From Morchella semilibera (taxonomy: Eukaryota; Ascomycota; Pezizomycetes; Pezizales; Morchellaceae): a stretch of DNA of 64,000 nt. Each line of letters opens with the position of its first letter. Position 1 is the first letter of the stretch. The stretch covers positions 504,218 to 568,217 of the forward strand of contig WBVU01000021.1 of assembly GCA_009192285.1 (NCBI GenBank), read 5' to 3'. Shown one piece after another: positions 36,101 through 48,500 of the stretch. The translations under genes and the position numbers were made by a program. Under the pieces are notes generated by a model, which worked only from the letters and a program-made list of their open reading frames with translations, was not told the origin of the DNA and ran no database searches.

Positions 36101-39100
36101 CTGGCCACATATGACAGAGCAAACACCACACGACACCTTTGGCCGCATGGGCGATCTTTTGCAATAAGATCTTTATTGTCCGCAAGGTATAGTTAACAAA
36201 TGTAGTTAACGACTTAGGCCACAGACAAAGCTCTTTGTCTGCCGAAAAACAACCCGGGATTGAGGAGGACACCGCTACACAGCACCGCCGGCGGGTGTAC
36301 ATGTTTGGCTCGCGCAACACGCGGTGAATGGGACAGAGGCTAGTAAGTCCGGAACCAGAGGAGGTTGATTCCTTAATATGTGAACGGCATGCTGCCCCGC
36401 ACACCAATCTACCAACAGCAGCACAGATGTGCCTCGGATAGGTACAGACGAACTATCGCTCTCCCGCATGCAGCAGACAACAGTTCTGCTCACTCATGAT
36501 CCGCATCCGGCGCTAAGAACCGACTTCGACATTTGTTGAGTCCTCGGGGGTGTATGGTGAACAGAAGGACTTTCCCCGCCACCACCGGTACCGGGAGGCC
36601 TGTAAAACAGACGTGACAGGCGACCGCGGGGCACTTGTAGACTCAAGTATAGCATGCAGGAGCCGGAAAATAGCAAGATGCCGCGCACTCCTTGCGCGGT
36701 TGGCGAACCTGTCTAGCCAGTCATACCCACTAAGATATCAGGCTACGTGAAATGCTGCAAGCAACAGAATCAAGAGTGAACTCAAGGAGATATGTAGCTA
36801 GCAGGGCATTGGTGGTGCTACCCGCCCGCCCAGTACCAGCACCGTTGCACACGCCGCGATAAGTAGGGACCAGAAATTTAGCTCACCTTCATAAAGGTAA
36901 TCTTCTAATTCTCTACATCTTAGTCGGCAAGTAAATTACGAGCTGCGGCAAAGCCGCGCCCGCGCCCCCGGAGCTTGCAGTCCTTCGGTGGGGGCTAAAC
37001 CCGCCGTTGAGAAGACCAGCTGCGCCAGTTTGTAGCTGGAAAGATTCCAGCCCCCCCTGATTTCTACCACAATTTTATCGAACGTTTCTGCTTCACAGAA
37101 CCATCGCAGCGCCTGGTCGGCTGGGGTGGTATCCCCGGTAGAATTCTGTCGACCAGGATAGTGTGTTAGCAGATTTCTAGAGTGTGGTCCTACTGGTCTT
37201 GTACAGTAAGATAAAGAGTGTCACGTAGCGAGCGACCGCCGGTGGCATATTAGTGGCGGTATTCATAGAGAAGGCCACCGGCACGGAGAGCACAAAGATA
37301 TAGGCGCTCTAGCGTTGTTGTGCCTACATGCGCGGACAGGCCCTGCAAAGCTGATGACAAGGTGATGAATAGTATAGAGTGGAGTAGTGTGTCGTGCTCA
37401 GCGGATACAGACCGGGAGAAAAGATTGGGGCTTCGCGTGGTAGTTACTCTCTAAGTGTTTGTGTGTAGTGGGGGCGGTTGTTATTCGCTGGGGGGGCTGG
37501 ATAGGTGTGGAGCCAGTTTGTGAGCTAGGCCGTTAATCAGAGACGTGTACTACCAGAACCTAGCGCGTGGAGGCAACGCTATGTGGGGGATAGCAAATGC
37601 TTAGGGTAGAGCCCGTCCGTCCATTCATCTAATACATCCGCTTATCAAGGGCGGGCGGCTTTTCCGGGGCCTAAAATCCGGATACGTGTGTTGGCCCTCT
37701 AGGAAGCCTATGCCCCTGCATGAGCTAGGGGAGCTTTAAGGAGGCCCGTCCGGCCCTCCAGTACGACTACCCCCTACACCCATCCACTCCTTCATCACAC
37801 CGATCCATTCTACTCCATCTCCCAGTACCATGATTTATTGAAACCCCGGCTCAACCTGCCTAAACCTGCGATAGTGCCCACCCCTCTTCATTCACTATCT
37901 CCAACCCACCTCTTGCTCCATGCCCACATTTCTTGTATGGCTGCTGTACTGCAACCGTTCCGGGGGGTAACTTCGGCACAGTCATGTCCTAAGCATACTT
38001 TACCCTCCGCCCAGAGAACCTCAACCCATTCTACTTATCACGGAGGGGTCTCGCAAGTTCCCCAATGAAGGATCCCGCCTTACGCGAGCTTATCATGTTG
38101 TCTCACACTTCCAGACTGTCGAAGGCCCCATCCTACAATCACCCCCCCAACCGCCAATGGCGTCAATCTCGAGAGCGCTACCGGAGGAGGAGAGAGAGGG
38201 ACATCCGGGGACTGGGAGACTTTAAAAGCCTGCCGCCGGGGGTCTTTTAGCGGACCCTCATCTGCCGCTATGCAGGGATAGGCCATGTGCACCACACACT
38301 CACCCACCAGAGGTCCTGGGTTAGTAGTACACCGGTGCATGATTGTTGATAGCCCATTCTAATTGCGTTAAATTAAAGGATAGTGTAATCAACAATCCCT
38401 TCACATTTCCTGTCGCCCTTTTATCATCTCCTTCTACTCTTCGCAAATTAAAGGTAAACACGACCCGCCCCCCACTGATAAAAATCTTTAACTTATTCAT
38501 TTATGGCAGGGGATACATTTCCTAAGAGGGCTCTATACTTTCTCAACACCGACCCAGCCTACAAGTCCCATCAGGTGCCATGTTGGTCGGTATCAGCAAT
38601 TTGGCCGCGTTATACTCCGTTGACCACGACAGGTATTTGGCTAAAGGATTATACTATCCAGCAAGAACGTGGATGGCTTGTTCATTTGGCAAATGGGTAG
38701 CTTCCTCAACCATTAATCTACTCACAGAGTAGCGAAGGGATGTTCAGGCCCGGCTACCTCCAGGAGCGGTCCCGGCTTGGGTAAACTGCGAGATAGGTTC
38801 TATATGTTAGTAGTATTCATAGTTCTTACATTTACAGAAGCGGTAAGCTGATTAAAACAGTGCAGAACAATGCATACATGTGCATTTACGCAGACACCTC
38901 TAACAGTGAAAGCTTGCTAAAACGGTACACTCGGGACCGGAATTCTATACCGCTATGGAGGTATTACCCTTATATAGGATGTGCCGGTGCTGAAGGCCGG
39001 GCAAAAAGGACCGAGATGTGATACCTTTATAGGGACATTACCCTCATAGAAGGTAGTGTTATAGCAAGCTTTCGCTGTACCACGATACAGTCAGACTGAC

Positions 39101-39301
39101 ATATAATTGGGTCCTGCTATAGTGGTATATGATATACCCAAGGATCCTGGAAAACCCAGAAGCTCAACCCCTAGCACAGCACAGTGGTTGCACTGTTCCG
39201 CAAACGAGCTCATGTCCAGATATTCAGTGCTTGGCGGCAGTTGATCGTGTGGATAACCCGCCGGGAGCTCAAAATGTGAGCTCGAGAGTTACAGAATCCC
39301 A
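33185..39301. other. No supportable gene
   Basis: About 6 kb without a recognisable domain. Frames of 60-141 codons on both strands look like chance. A small hairpin GCGGCAAAGCCGC sits at 36945-36957, and a 16-C tract at 35518-35533. 'aaccctaaccct' near 35399 is an isolated telomere-like dimer. Confidence 0.45.
35518..35533 (+). repeat. Poly-C tract (16 C)
   Basis: An uninterrupted run of 16 C preceded by 'ctcacca' and followed by 'gccacaag'. Confidence 0.9.
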
Positions 39302-40021
39302 TTGACTGGAAAGTTGAATAACGCTCGCCTTAATCCTCCTCCGTCCCGGCAGAATACCAACTCGGTCGACCTCTGGAGAGATCCGCCCGAAGGAATGCGT
39401 GCACCTGCGTCCACCCTTGTTGCAAATAGATGCCGACCACAGATATACCGCCCCCAAACCCCCTTCGACAAATCAGGTGACGAGGAGCGTATACTGGAGA
39501 CGCCTACCGCTAGCCCACCACCACGCGCACACCAGCCCGCACGCATTCGGGGGCTCGCAAGAGTGCCCAATTAGCACCTCTAGCACCTCTAGCACCTCCA
39601 ATCCCCGTTTCTCCCGAATCACCAATCCTACGCCGTGATAGTCAAGGCTCACAACCCCCGTGGATTCACCTCTACTAGAAATATCCATCGTATATCATCC
39701 GGAACCCGTGCCGATAGAGATGATTCACTCTATAGGGGCGCTTCCGAAGATACCTCCAGATATTCTTCCGAGGATGCTTCCAGATTTCCTTCCGAAGATG
39801 CTTCCGAATATGCTTCCGTGGATGATTCGCAGCGTGGAGGTTCTTTCGGAGGTTTTGCACAGCGTGGAGGTGCTTCTCTACCCCTTCGTAGAGGTGATTT
39901 TAGGAGTGCACGCGATTTCGTGGCCGAAGTGGAGGTGGAGGTCCTCGAAAACGAGGCGGAAGAAGAGGCTATGCATGTTAAAAACGAGGAAGATGACGAT
40001 GAATACCCCTACCCAGCCTAG
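39302..40021 (+). CDS. Possible acidic, Ser/Gly-rich protein with 8-residue repeats
   Basis: No family is recognised. The C-terminal part (39635-40021, ending TAG) reads 128 codons. It has about four eight-residue repeats of the type SEDASRF, a glycine-rich RGGSFGGFAQRGG stretch and a very acidic tail ending in DDDEYPYPA. An upstream frame (39302-39574) is in the same register but separated by three TAG codons in a 9-bp repeat (agcacctct). An intron or frameshift would be needed to join them. The composition is unlike the surrounding DNA, which suggests real or former coding. Low certainty. Confidence 0.25.
39741..39836 (+). repeat. 24-bp minisatellite, four copies
   Basis: Consecutive 24-bp units starting CTTCCGAAGATACCTCC, CTTCCGAGGATGCTTCC, CTTCCGAAGATGCTTCC and CTTCCGTGGATGATTCG. 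The period is a multiple of three and keeps the frame of the ORF around it open. Confidence 0.75.
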
Positions 40022-40159
40022 ATTTACTTACTGTACTATATATTACCCTAAAAGCATATTTGATTGGATACCCAATAGAATTTCCGCTCGCTAATAATTC
40101 CCACGATTTTTTCTAATGACTATTTCTACATATATGCCTCTCCCCGTGCCCCAAGTAAC

Positions 40160-40190
40160 CCTCATACGGATATGCGTGCGGGCGGTACAG
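40160..40190 (+). repeat. Lone end of the TA-flanked TIR family
   Basis: The sequence from 'ctcatacggatatgcg' to 'ggcggtacag', followed by TA, matches the reverse complement of the left end of the element at 328 at about 28 of 31 positions. I could not find its partner end. The remainder is deleted, too diverged, or overlaps the ORF region upstream. Confidence 0.5.
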
Positions 40191-40192
40191 TA

Positions 40193-41801
40193 GTGTGTAC
40201 AAGTATATTTTCTCCGCCATATTTAATCATCCTTCAAAACAATATAATACCGTATGCGAGTGATATCCTTGTTCCCGGAAGTGTTCCGGCAAACAGGTCT
40301 AGGCTTTCCCCCCACCTCCCTTTCCTTCATAGAGACCTTGCGCATATAATTCAATTATTTGATTGGCAGGCTATGGTATCGGCATCAATCAGGTTACCGG
40401 AAAATGGAGCTGGTTCCATTTTCGCAAAGTCTCTAATTCACCAATTCCTTAAATCCATGTTGGAAAAGCAAAACAAGATATAATGGATGACAAGTTTCTA
40501 CCCATGATATTGTCGACACAAATAAAACCCATACCCTAGCCGCCATTACTTAAGGATCATCATCGTGTCTTGCCCACTCTACAACCAGCGAATATCACCG
40601 ACACCGGATTACCAATCGGGACCCCTGCCAGTGTTATGACCCTCTGCGCCCTACGCAAGAACGGTTACCGGCGTTACCTTCCGGCCGGAACAACTTTAGT
40701 GGTTAGGCAGAGTCTAGCGTTTCGCATAGCTCTGACACGCGCACGTACTGGTTATCTAACCACTGCTACTGCGGGCTAGGTGGCGTGGCCACCGCCCGCC
40801 GATAAGCCACAGTTTCCTTCCGCAAGGTACTAGATTATATATTTCTCCAACCTGGCCCCAAAGCGGTGGTTAATGTGTAGACACAATCCAGCGGCCCTAG
40901 GCAGGGGCTGTCAGGGAGAGCAGGTAAATTTGAGGGCAACGTGTATAGCCGAGTGGACACCCTACCCTCTGCCATCCATCCCCATATCCACCTTAAATTC
41001 CTTTCCACTTTACACATTAGCACTCATCCTCTCTACATATACTATCCACCTTCCCACGCATCCCAGAGGCGAAACAACCCATCCTATCCCAGCCATCCAG
41101 TTTGTGGTCCATTCCCCATGGGCGGTGTTTTCCATCACTGGGAGTGCTGATTCCATCAGCAACTTCATCACACTGTGCGTGTGCTCTGCGTTCGTGGTGT
41201 GAGGGTGGCAGCAATATGCTCCACAGCATAGATCCGGAGCATCTATACTACTTGAACTCTCCCGACTACAGATGGGTGGGTGAATACCATCCCTTTCATG
41301 ACCCAATACTGACAGTTCATTTTAGATACTACTTCACAGCACGCCGGAATCAACTCTGGCTCCTTCTACTCCCTACGGATGGGGTGATGAGGATGGAGAC
41401 GGGTGGCATCAAGATCCCATGCATCCCGGGAGCGGAATGGGTTAGTGTTACACCTATGTACTCTGAGGCTTTATAGTCTAATGACTAACGTTATCCCCTC
41501 AGCTTCCAGTAAATGCTGCTCCACAGAAACAAGCAAAGATCGGTGGCTTTTGCTACCGGATCATGTGTTCCCCCACATCGAATAAATTATCTCCCATACA
41601 TAGCCTTACCCCCTAGGATAGGGGGTGAGCATCGACAGCTTGATAGGTGGTGGGATTATACCTTTCAAGTGGATGTAGGTATATCTGCAATTTTTTAATA
41701 CTTGAAATTTCCTAACGCGAGTACGGCAGTGGCACGACACCGCTTCGGTCTGACACGTGACTTAAAAGTGGAAAAGTCACCATTCGGCTAGTTAGAACTT
41801 T
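40193..41801. other. No supportable gene
   Basis: 1.6 kb between the lone TIR end and the CACTA-like element. Frames up to 124 codons (41102-41476) show no motif I recognise. The last bases, GAACTTT, provide the left copy of the 4-bp duplication flanking the transposon. Confidence 0.45.
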
Positions 41802-41820
41802 CCCTGTGGTACAAAACTGG
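41802..41820 (+). repeat. Left terminal inverted repeat
   Basis: CCCTGTGGTACAAAACTGG. The first 13 bases match the inverted right end exactly, and the palindrome array starts one base further in. Confidence 0.8.
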
Positions 41821-42084
41821 TGTGGTTTAAGTAAACCACAAAACATTAGAGCTCGGCTGGGAGTGGTGTGGTTTAACTTAAACCACAACGTTGTCTAACT
41901 TAAACCACAACGTCGTTTAACTTAAACCACAACGTCGTTTAACTTAAACCACAACGTCGTTTAACTTAAACCACAACGTCGTTTAACTTAAACCACACCT
42001 TTTTTTTATAATAATGGGAATTTCATGACTTGTGGTTTAAATAAACCACACCACACTGCAGCACTGTGGTTTAAATAAACCACA
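41821..42084. repeat. Left subterminal palindrome array
   Basis: Six 22-bp units (41868-41999) of the type GTCGTTTAACTTAAACCACA plus AC. The first unit is a full palindrome, GTGGTTTAA-C-TTAAACCAC. Single palindromes stand outside the array at 41822 (GTGGTTTA-AG-TAAACCAC), near 42029 and at 42066 (both with spacer AA). In the later tandem units the left arm has decayed (GTCG or GTCT for GTGG) while the right arm is constant, so the half-site TTAAACCACA is what is conserved. These are likely protein-binding sites for transposition; that role is inferred from CACTA biology. Confidence 0.85.
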
Positions 42085-42408
42085 GCGCCCGTATTATATT
42101 AGCCCAGCGAAAAAATATTAATATTACTCTTTATGTGCGCGCCGGCACTTCTAAATCTATCTAATAATTCTACCCCAGAGAAACCATCTATATCAAACAC
42201 CATGCCCCGTTATCCGTCCTATTACGCCGTTTTGTGTGACTGAAATGAAAAACGTTCAAGCAGGAATATTTAACCAGCAGATGTATCTAGAGTATCAACT
42301 ATTAGCATGTGCTTCTGTTGTTAGTGTTTATGTTCGTTTTAGTTAGTTACCATACATGTATACGTATATATATATCTGATCAGTTGAGAATTTAGATAGT
42401 AAAATTGT

Positions 42409-45303
42409 TTATCCGATGATAGTAAAATTGTTTATCCGATCCTTGAGGCGATTCCTACCGGCAACAACATCGTTAGCATGTTGTTTTTCAGTCGCAACAG
42501 CATGCTGATCCAGGACTTTGAAGGTTTGTTTGATATTCCTTCCAGTCCGGGAGGTTGTACCAGTATCTGCAGATGGTGCAGTTTTATTTTTGGATCCAGG
42601 CGGGCGGCCACGTTTCCTCGGTTGTGCCGAGACTGTTGTATTAACCTGCGAGTCTGGCACCTGCGATGGAAACTGCGACTCAAATTGGGACTCGAACTGG
42701 GTTCGTAACTGAGATTCGAATTGGGACCCGGGTGGAGGTGCGCTCTCTGACGTCTTATTTTCCATTACCCGGGCCTTTCTTGCTTCAGTCCCCTTCTCCT
42801 TTCTATATTTGTCGGCAGTTGGTTTGACTTGCGGAATCTCGAGCATCTGTGGGATATGATATAACACAATGAAAATTAGTACACATACATGAATTTATTG
42901 GACAATGACCAAATTTACCTTACGACCTCCGGCAACATTAGTTGAACTAGTCGCAGTGAAAGGAATCATCTTTAGTGCTTTTTGAGATTCACTGTTTGCC
43001 TGTTGTGTTAAAACCGGGGGTGCCAGAGGGGCCATTACCGAAGAAAATGGGGGGAGCTGAGCGGGTGAGTGCATCCTAGAGCCCGAGGGGGTCTGGGAAG
43101 CCGGGAAAGTGTGGGAAGCCGGGAGGATGGGGGGGAGATCTGGAGAGCCTGGAAGAGCCGGAGGGAGTTGCGGAGAGCCCGGAATACTGGTGGGAGCGGG
43201 TGAGATTGAGGGGGATACAAATGTTGACTGAGAAACCACTGGTGGGATATATTTCGTGAAAGCGACGGCGACATCCTCGACGAAGGCGGCGGCAACATCT
43301 TCGATTTGGTAAAGATTCCTGACATGATTAGGCATGTCATTCTGTGGATGGTCAACCTGGCTATCCCTTTCCGTAATGGAAGTTATCATACTATCGGAGC
43401 CCGGGGCGGTTTTTACCGCCTCTTTTATTATAGCTTGCCTCTTGGTCTTATTGCTTTTTTTCTGTAACTTTGACGTCGGTTTTTTCTATATTATTCGATC
43501 GGTTAGCGTATATACATTAATTAAAATAATATGCACTCACCGCGTTTACTTCATTCCACATGGGGTCCACAAAGTCCACGTGATCTTCCTCGTCTGATTC
43601 GCCATCAGATTGGAAGTAATTCGACCTTGCCAATTTCACCACAACCCCTGTACTCGAACACTTATTCACAAGTTTATCAAAGTCATCATCAGACGAGACC
43701 GTTCGCCATTGAAGATCAGAGATTTTCCCTTTCCTCACTCGATAAAGAAGAATTTCCGACCCCCAAAGAACACGTGTCCGAATTTCGCTGCTAAAATTCT
43801 CGTAATTCGAATCGCAGTCGATTTGAAATGGCCGGACATTCTTCATATAAACCGTTAGGACATCTGGGGTTTTCGAATCGGGGGCCTGAGGGGGTTGAGA
43901 GGGCGCGGGGCGAATCGAGGCGACAGAAGATGATGAAGCTTTCTGTGTTGTATTGCCAGCAGTTTTGTTGGCCCTAGTCGTTTGTTCTCCGACCCGAGTT
44001 TCCATTGGTTTGTATCTTCCGGATTTCTTATCGAAGACAGGAGGGTCCGCACCCAAAGAATAAGCGACATCGGCTGGGATGTTTTTCTTTTTCCTCATGC
44101 GTAACATATCCGGAACTGCAGGGGCGACAAGGTTTATTGGCGGAGTCTGTGGTGTTGGATGGCGATAATTTTGTGATCCGACCGGTGTCGATAAATCTAC
44201 CAGATTAGGATCTATGGCTTCGGAAAAAGGGCTCGACAGTATACCCGTGCTGCTGTCGCATGGAGAAGAGGACACAGGGAACTCCAACGGCACAGCGCCT
44301 TGTCTTGACTGCTTCGTTAGGGGATATGATCTAGCCGACTTACCATCAAACTGATCCCCACTATGATCAACATATTCATCTTCATCAAAGCTGTCGTCAT
44401 CACTGTCTTCGTCGTCATCGCCATCGGACTCAAGAACCCCTTTGCCTTTGTTATCCGTTTTTGCTACCCTTCGGCCCTTTGCGCGTTTATTTCTCACGGT
44501 ATCCAGGCAGATAGTATGCGCGATGTCCTTGGTAAGCTCCATGTCCCACCAAGGCCCGTATGCTAGCTGACATTCGATAGTGACGCCTCGTAATTGCTTG
44601 AAGAAGTTTTCTTGTGGGAAGTTGTCGAAAGGCTGGTTCAATCGGATTTTTCGTCTCCGGCATTGATAAATGATGAAATTTCGGATTTCTTTGACACCTT
44701 CGTTGTCGTCTGGTTCGAGTCTCATCCGTCGGACAAGCTCCTTTCGATTTTTATAGCCTTTTGTAGTTTTAGTTTTATGGGACTTATTCGATGGGGCCGG
44801 ATCCGGACGTTTTGGGACGCGTGAGGGCAGGGCTTCGTTAGATGGACCTGGGTCAGATGAGATCAGGATGGGTTGTTTTTTTGCGAATCTTTGACGCCAT
44901 TTCGGTTTCGTTACCGCCGGTGTTGAAGTTGGCGTAACTTCGTCGCCCTCAGTTTCGGCTACTCCATCACTCCTGCTACCAGACCCGTTGCTTTTTTTGT
45001 TGTCTCCGGGTTGAGTAGATGGAGCTAAGGTATGGGCGGGCTTCTTTTTGGCTGGACTGGTGGGGGGATCAGTTGGCAGACGAGGGGGTGATGGACGTTT
45101 TGCGGGCGGGCGAGCGGGCTCTTGTGATGCTTGGGGGGGTATCTGTGTGTTAGTAATTACATATCGGCACGCGACATAGTGTCTAACTCACCAGCACCGT
45201 TGGGCTTGATACCAAACTGCTTATTCCACTCCTCCATTGCCTTTTTCATAGCTTCGGCGAGGAAGCGGTCGCGTAATGCTTCCATGTCTGGTGTGTCCGT
45301 CAT
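42409..45303 (-). CDS. Transposon accessory protein with AT-hook, 901 aa, four exons
   Basis: Exons, in coding order: 45303-45192, 45129-43541, 43485-42919, 42846-42409. Introns are 62, 55 and 72 bp with donors GTGAGT, GTGAGT and GTAAAT; all phases agree and the total is 902 codons with stop. An in-frame start further upstream at 45462 is possible. Regions: Pro/Lys-rich, ~40-130; a mixed alpha/beta stretch near RNFIIYQCRRRKIRL; an acidic run, ~300; a segment ~460-540 with a beta-grasp or ubiquitin-like look (weak); Pro/Ser-rich ~620-700; QFESQ repeats; then an AT-hook (RKRGRPPGSK, ~833-842). An AT-hook binds the minor groove of AT-rich DNA, and the element's palindromes are AT-rich at their centre. 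It is the natural candidate for the TNPA-like partner of the transposase. No homologue is recognised. Confidence 0.7.
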
Positions 45304-45510
45304 TGGAGAGGGGCTAGCTGGCTTCCACCTGTATGCACATGTACTTGATGGCAAAAAAAGAAAGGGGGGGAGAGAATTATGAAAAGCTGGCCGGCGGATG
45401 GGCGCGGATGGTGATGATCTTGAGAACTGTGGTTTGATGGGTGAAGCTAGGAGGGGTTGCACGTAGCGAGGTGAGGTTAAAATATGCAGGGATAAAATTT
45501 GAAAAACAAA

Positions 45511-48500
45511 CTACACTAAACTAAAAAAGGCAAGTGTATCGCCGGACAATGTATTGTTCCCCCGGTCGTATATCAAACCAACCAACTCACGGATTGTCTC
45601 GATGTTTACAACCACCTTATTCCCCAAACCAACCTTGCGCATAAGCCTCCCTTCCACCCTCGCCTGGAAAGTTTGTATATATGCTAATTTCAAAATTTCT
45701 CCTTCATATTCCAAAGTGAAGAAAAATTTTACCTCTCCAAACACAGACAATGTACGTGTACCGCCTCTCCCATCACGCATTGTCGCCTCATAGCGAATCA
45801 TAGAGGCATTCCTAGTAGAGTTTTTCCGACGCATATCTGACGAAGTGATTATAAACTTGTCAGCACCAACGCTTGGCGTGAATGATGCCCAGCATGTGCA
45901 TTCCACTGCGATACGCCTCAAAACATCATCCGGATGAGGCGGGGCGTCATCGTGGATATGTATTTCTTCCATGAGATACTCTTTGATTGCCCTCCGCTCC
46001 CAGGTACTAAGTCTTTTAGTCTTGTTAGAACCAGATAGTCGCGGCATCTCTCCGGTCGGAAAGGAGTGTCTTTTGAGGAAGATGCGATGCAGTAAAATAT
46101 TTCCATCGTGATCTTCAATCATCTCATGCTCATCTTCATCAGCATCGAAAGCGCTAGGGTATCGAACCACATACGGCATGTAATTTTGCTGCTCGTCGAG
46201 TACCATCGATATTGCCATATTTCTATTCGCCGAAACCTTAGACTTAGCTGTCGATGCCACCATACCACATACTCGCTCCATAGGCCATTGCCAGTACACA
46301 TATGTCGGCCCAGCCCATGATATACCCTGCGCGACATGAAGCATTTGGTGTATAACTGGCAGGCATACAGACAATCGCTCATACTTCCGCTGATAGTACC
46401 TAGTCTCATAATACGAAACGAAGCGAATTATTTTCGCTTCGATAGAGGCTATCTCCGGTTCGGTTACCTCATAATCACAAGAAAGGTTTATAGCTTCGAC
46501 GAGATTAATGAATTCGGTATAATCCTCATGCGGCAGGCGGCCCCTAAGATAGATTGGAACAAGCAAAGTGGCAAATGTTCTCCATTCCGCTGCTTTTAAA
46601 TGATGGCAATGCTTGGTGAAGTCACGAATTGGGTCCCCAAACAAAGCAGGGAAGTTTACTGTACTTTTTCGCATATCCTTCCCAATTTCAGCCCATTGAG
46701 ACGGTTTAATATTCCATGGATCGGTGGTGACAGCAAATTTGGTTTTTGGAAGAGACGTAGGCGGAACCGCCGCTCTTTGGACCCTGGGCATCCTTCCTCG
46801 TCGCTGTTGACGTTGAGGCATTTCGACTTCCGGCTCTTCTGGCGCCTCAATCGCAGTATCTTCATCGGTATTCGCAGCAATGATAGCAGCATTTGCATGC
46901 TGTGAGAAAAATACCCCCCTCCAAAGCTCACACAGATCAGGTATGATATTCTCTCACCAAAGATGCATGACGTCCGGAGGAAAGCTCCTAGGGATATCTA
47001 TAGAGGACAATTCCGCCAAGCAACTAGGACCCCTGATACCTGTCTCTTTTGCTACTCTGTCATCTCCGGTTTCAAGTATATGGCGTGCTATTCTCCGTGT
47101 CTGTCGATCATTCCGCATTGGGAGGTTTGCAGGATCATATTCGGGGGTGTTTTGCACATTATCTGGACAATTGAGTGGTGGCTTCAACGGACAATATATT
47201 GATCGGTTATGCAATCCTTTGCAATTACAATAAGGGCAATATGACACTGCTCGGTTCCCTTAAAAAAATACGGAGTTAATTTACCATCATATATACGGAT
47301 TTGAATTAATTACCAACCTTTGAAATTCATTAATTTTTCTCTAGCAGGCATATCAGCCCCGACAACACACACATGAGCAAAGAGGTCGAATTCTATCTCT
47401 CTGTACGCACTCCATACACCTCTGATACCAGACTCTAACCGAACAAGCTCTTGCATCATAGGAAAGAGAAAAGAATGAATATCTTTTGGATTATTTGGGC
47501 CTGGGATAAATCCGGCGAGGATAAGGTGTCGTCGCTTATATCTGATCTTCGGAGGTAAGTTTAAATTTACCTGCGTTGATTACAATTCAATTAACATATG
47601 ATTAAATGGGTGCTCCCTGAACTCATACTTACTAGCATAATCGGCCAAATAGAGAAATTGCGTCGGCTTTTGAAGATTTTCACTCCGTCTAAACTCAGCA
47701 TAAGCGCTATGTCGGTATCCGCTGCGAAAAGACCCTTGGCCCTCATGTCAACGAAAAGATCACTGGACCAATAATCGGTTCTAGTTCCTCTAGCTTGGTC
47801 CCCTTCGGCACTATACCTATAATTTATCATCAATTCTGCAACCTTTGGATCGGAGAAGAGCAATCTAAGCCTATGTGTAATCGGTATATAAGTATGGCTA
47901 GCAAAAGGCGTGGCTCTATTTGCAGGGTTCTTCCATCTCTGGTGATCACAGATTGTACAACGATCCAAGTCTGGATACATAGCATAGGACATACAACTGT
48001 TGACACAACAATCGTGTTCAATCCCTTCGATGCCTGTAAGTTTTCGGATACGCGTTCGGGTGGTGCGATAATCAAGCGGTTTTATATTAGCGGTTAAAAT
48101 AGAAGAAAATAATTCCGATATATGCCTCCCCCCTTGACGTGATATCCGGTTCTTCATAGTAATATCATGCAAAGAAAACGAAACTTTCTCCTGTTCTGTG
48201 AGAGTCAAATCATTCATCGGATCCCTATAATTAAATCCTACCACCCCATCTTGAGAACCGGGAACAGGCTCAAAATCTTCCGGGGGATCAATATCAGAGG
48301 CCCAGGATACAACAGAGTCAGAATCAGAGCTGGAAGAGGAGTGTATTTCTGCAAATCCGCGTCTCATCTGCCCGATCGGGCCGGATTGATCAGAACCAGT
48401 ATCTTCGGAGTGGCTGGAATCTAATATTGTCGAAGCATGCTGGCGGGATAAGTGAAAACCGGAATCTGAAGGGAGGCTTGAAGATGGAGAGACTTGGCGG

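Noticed and set aside
41868-41999. CRISPR array
   Set aside because: The 22-bp units are contiguous with no unique spacers and lie in the subterminal region of a eukaryotic transposon.
46954-47012. Intron explaining the TGA (GTGAGA...CACAG)
   Set aside because: It would delete the conserved ENIIPDLCELW segment and shift the downstream frame.
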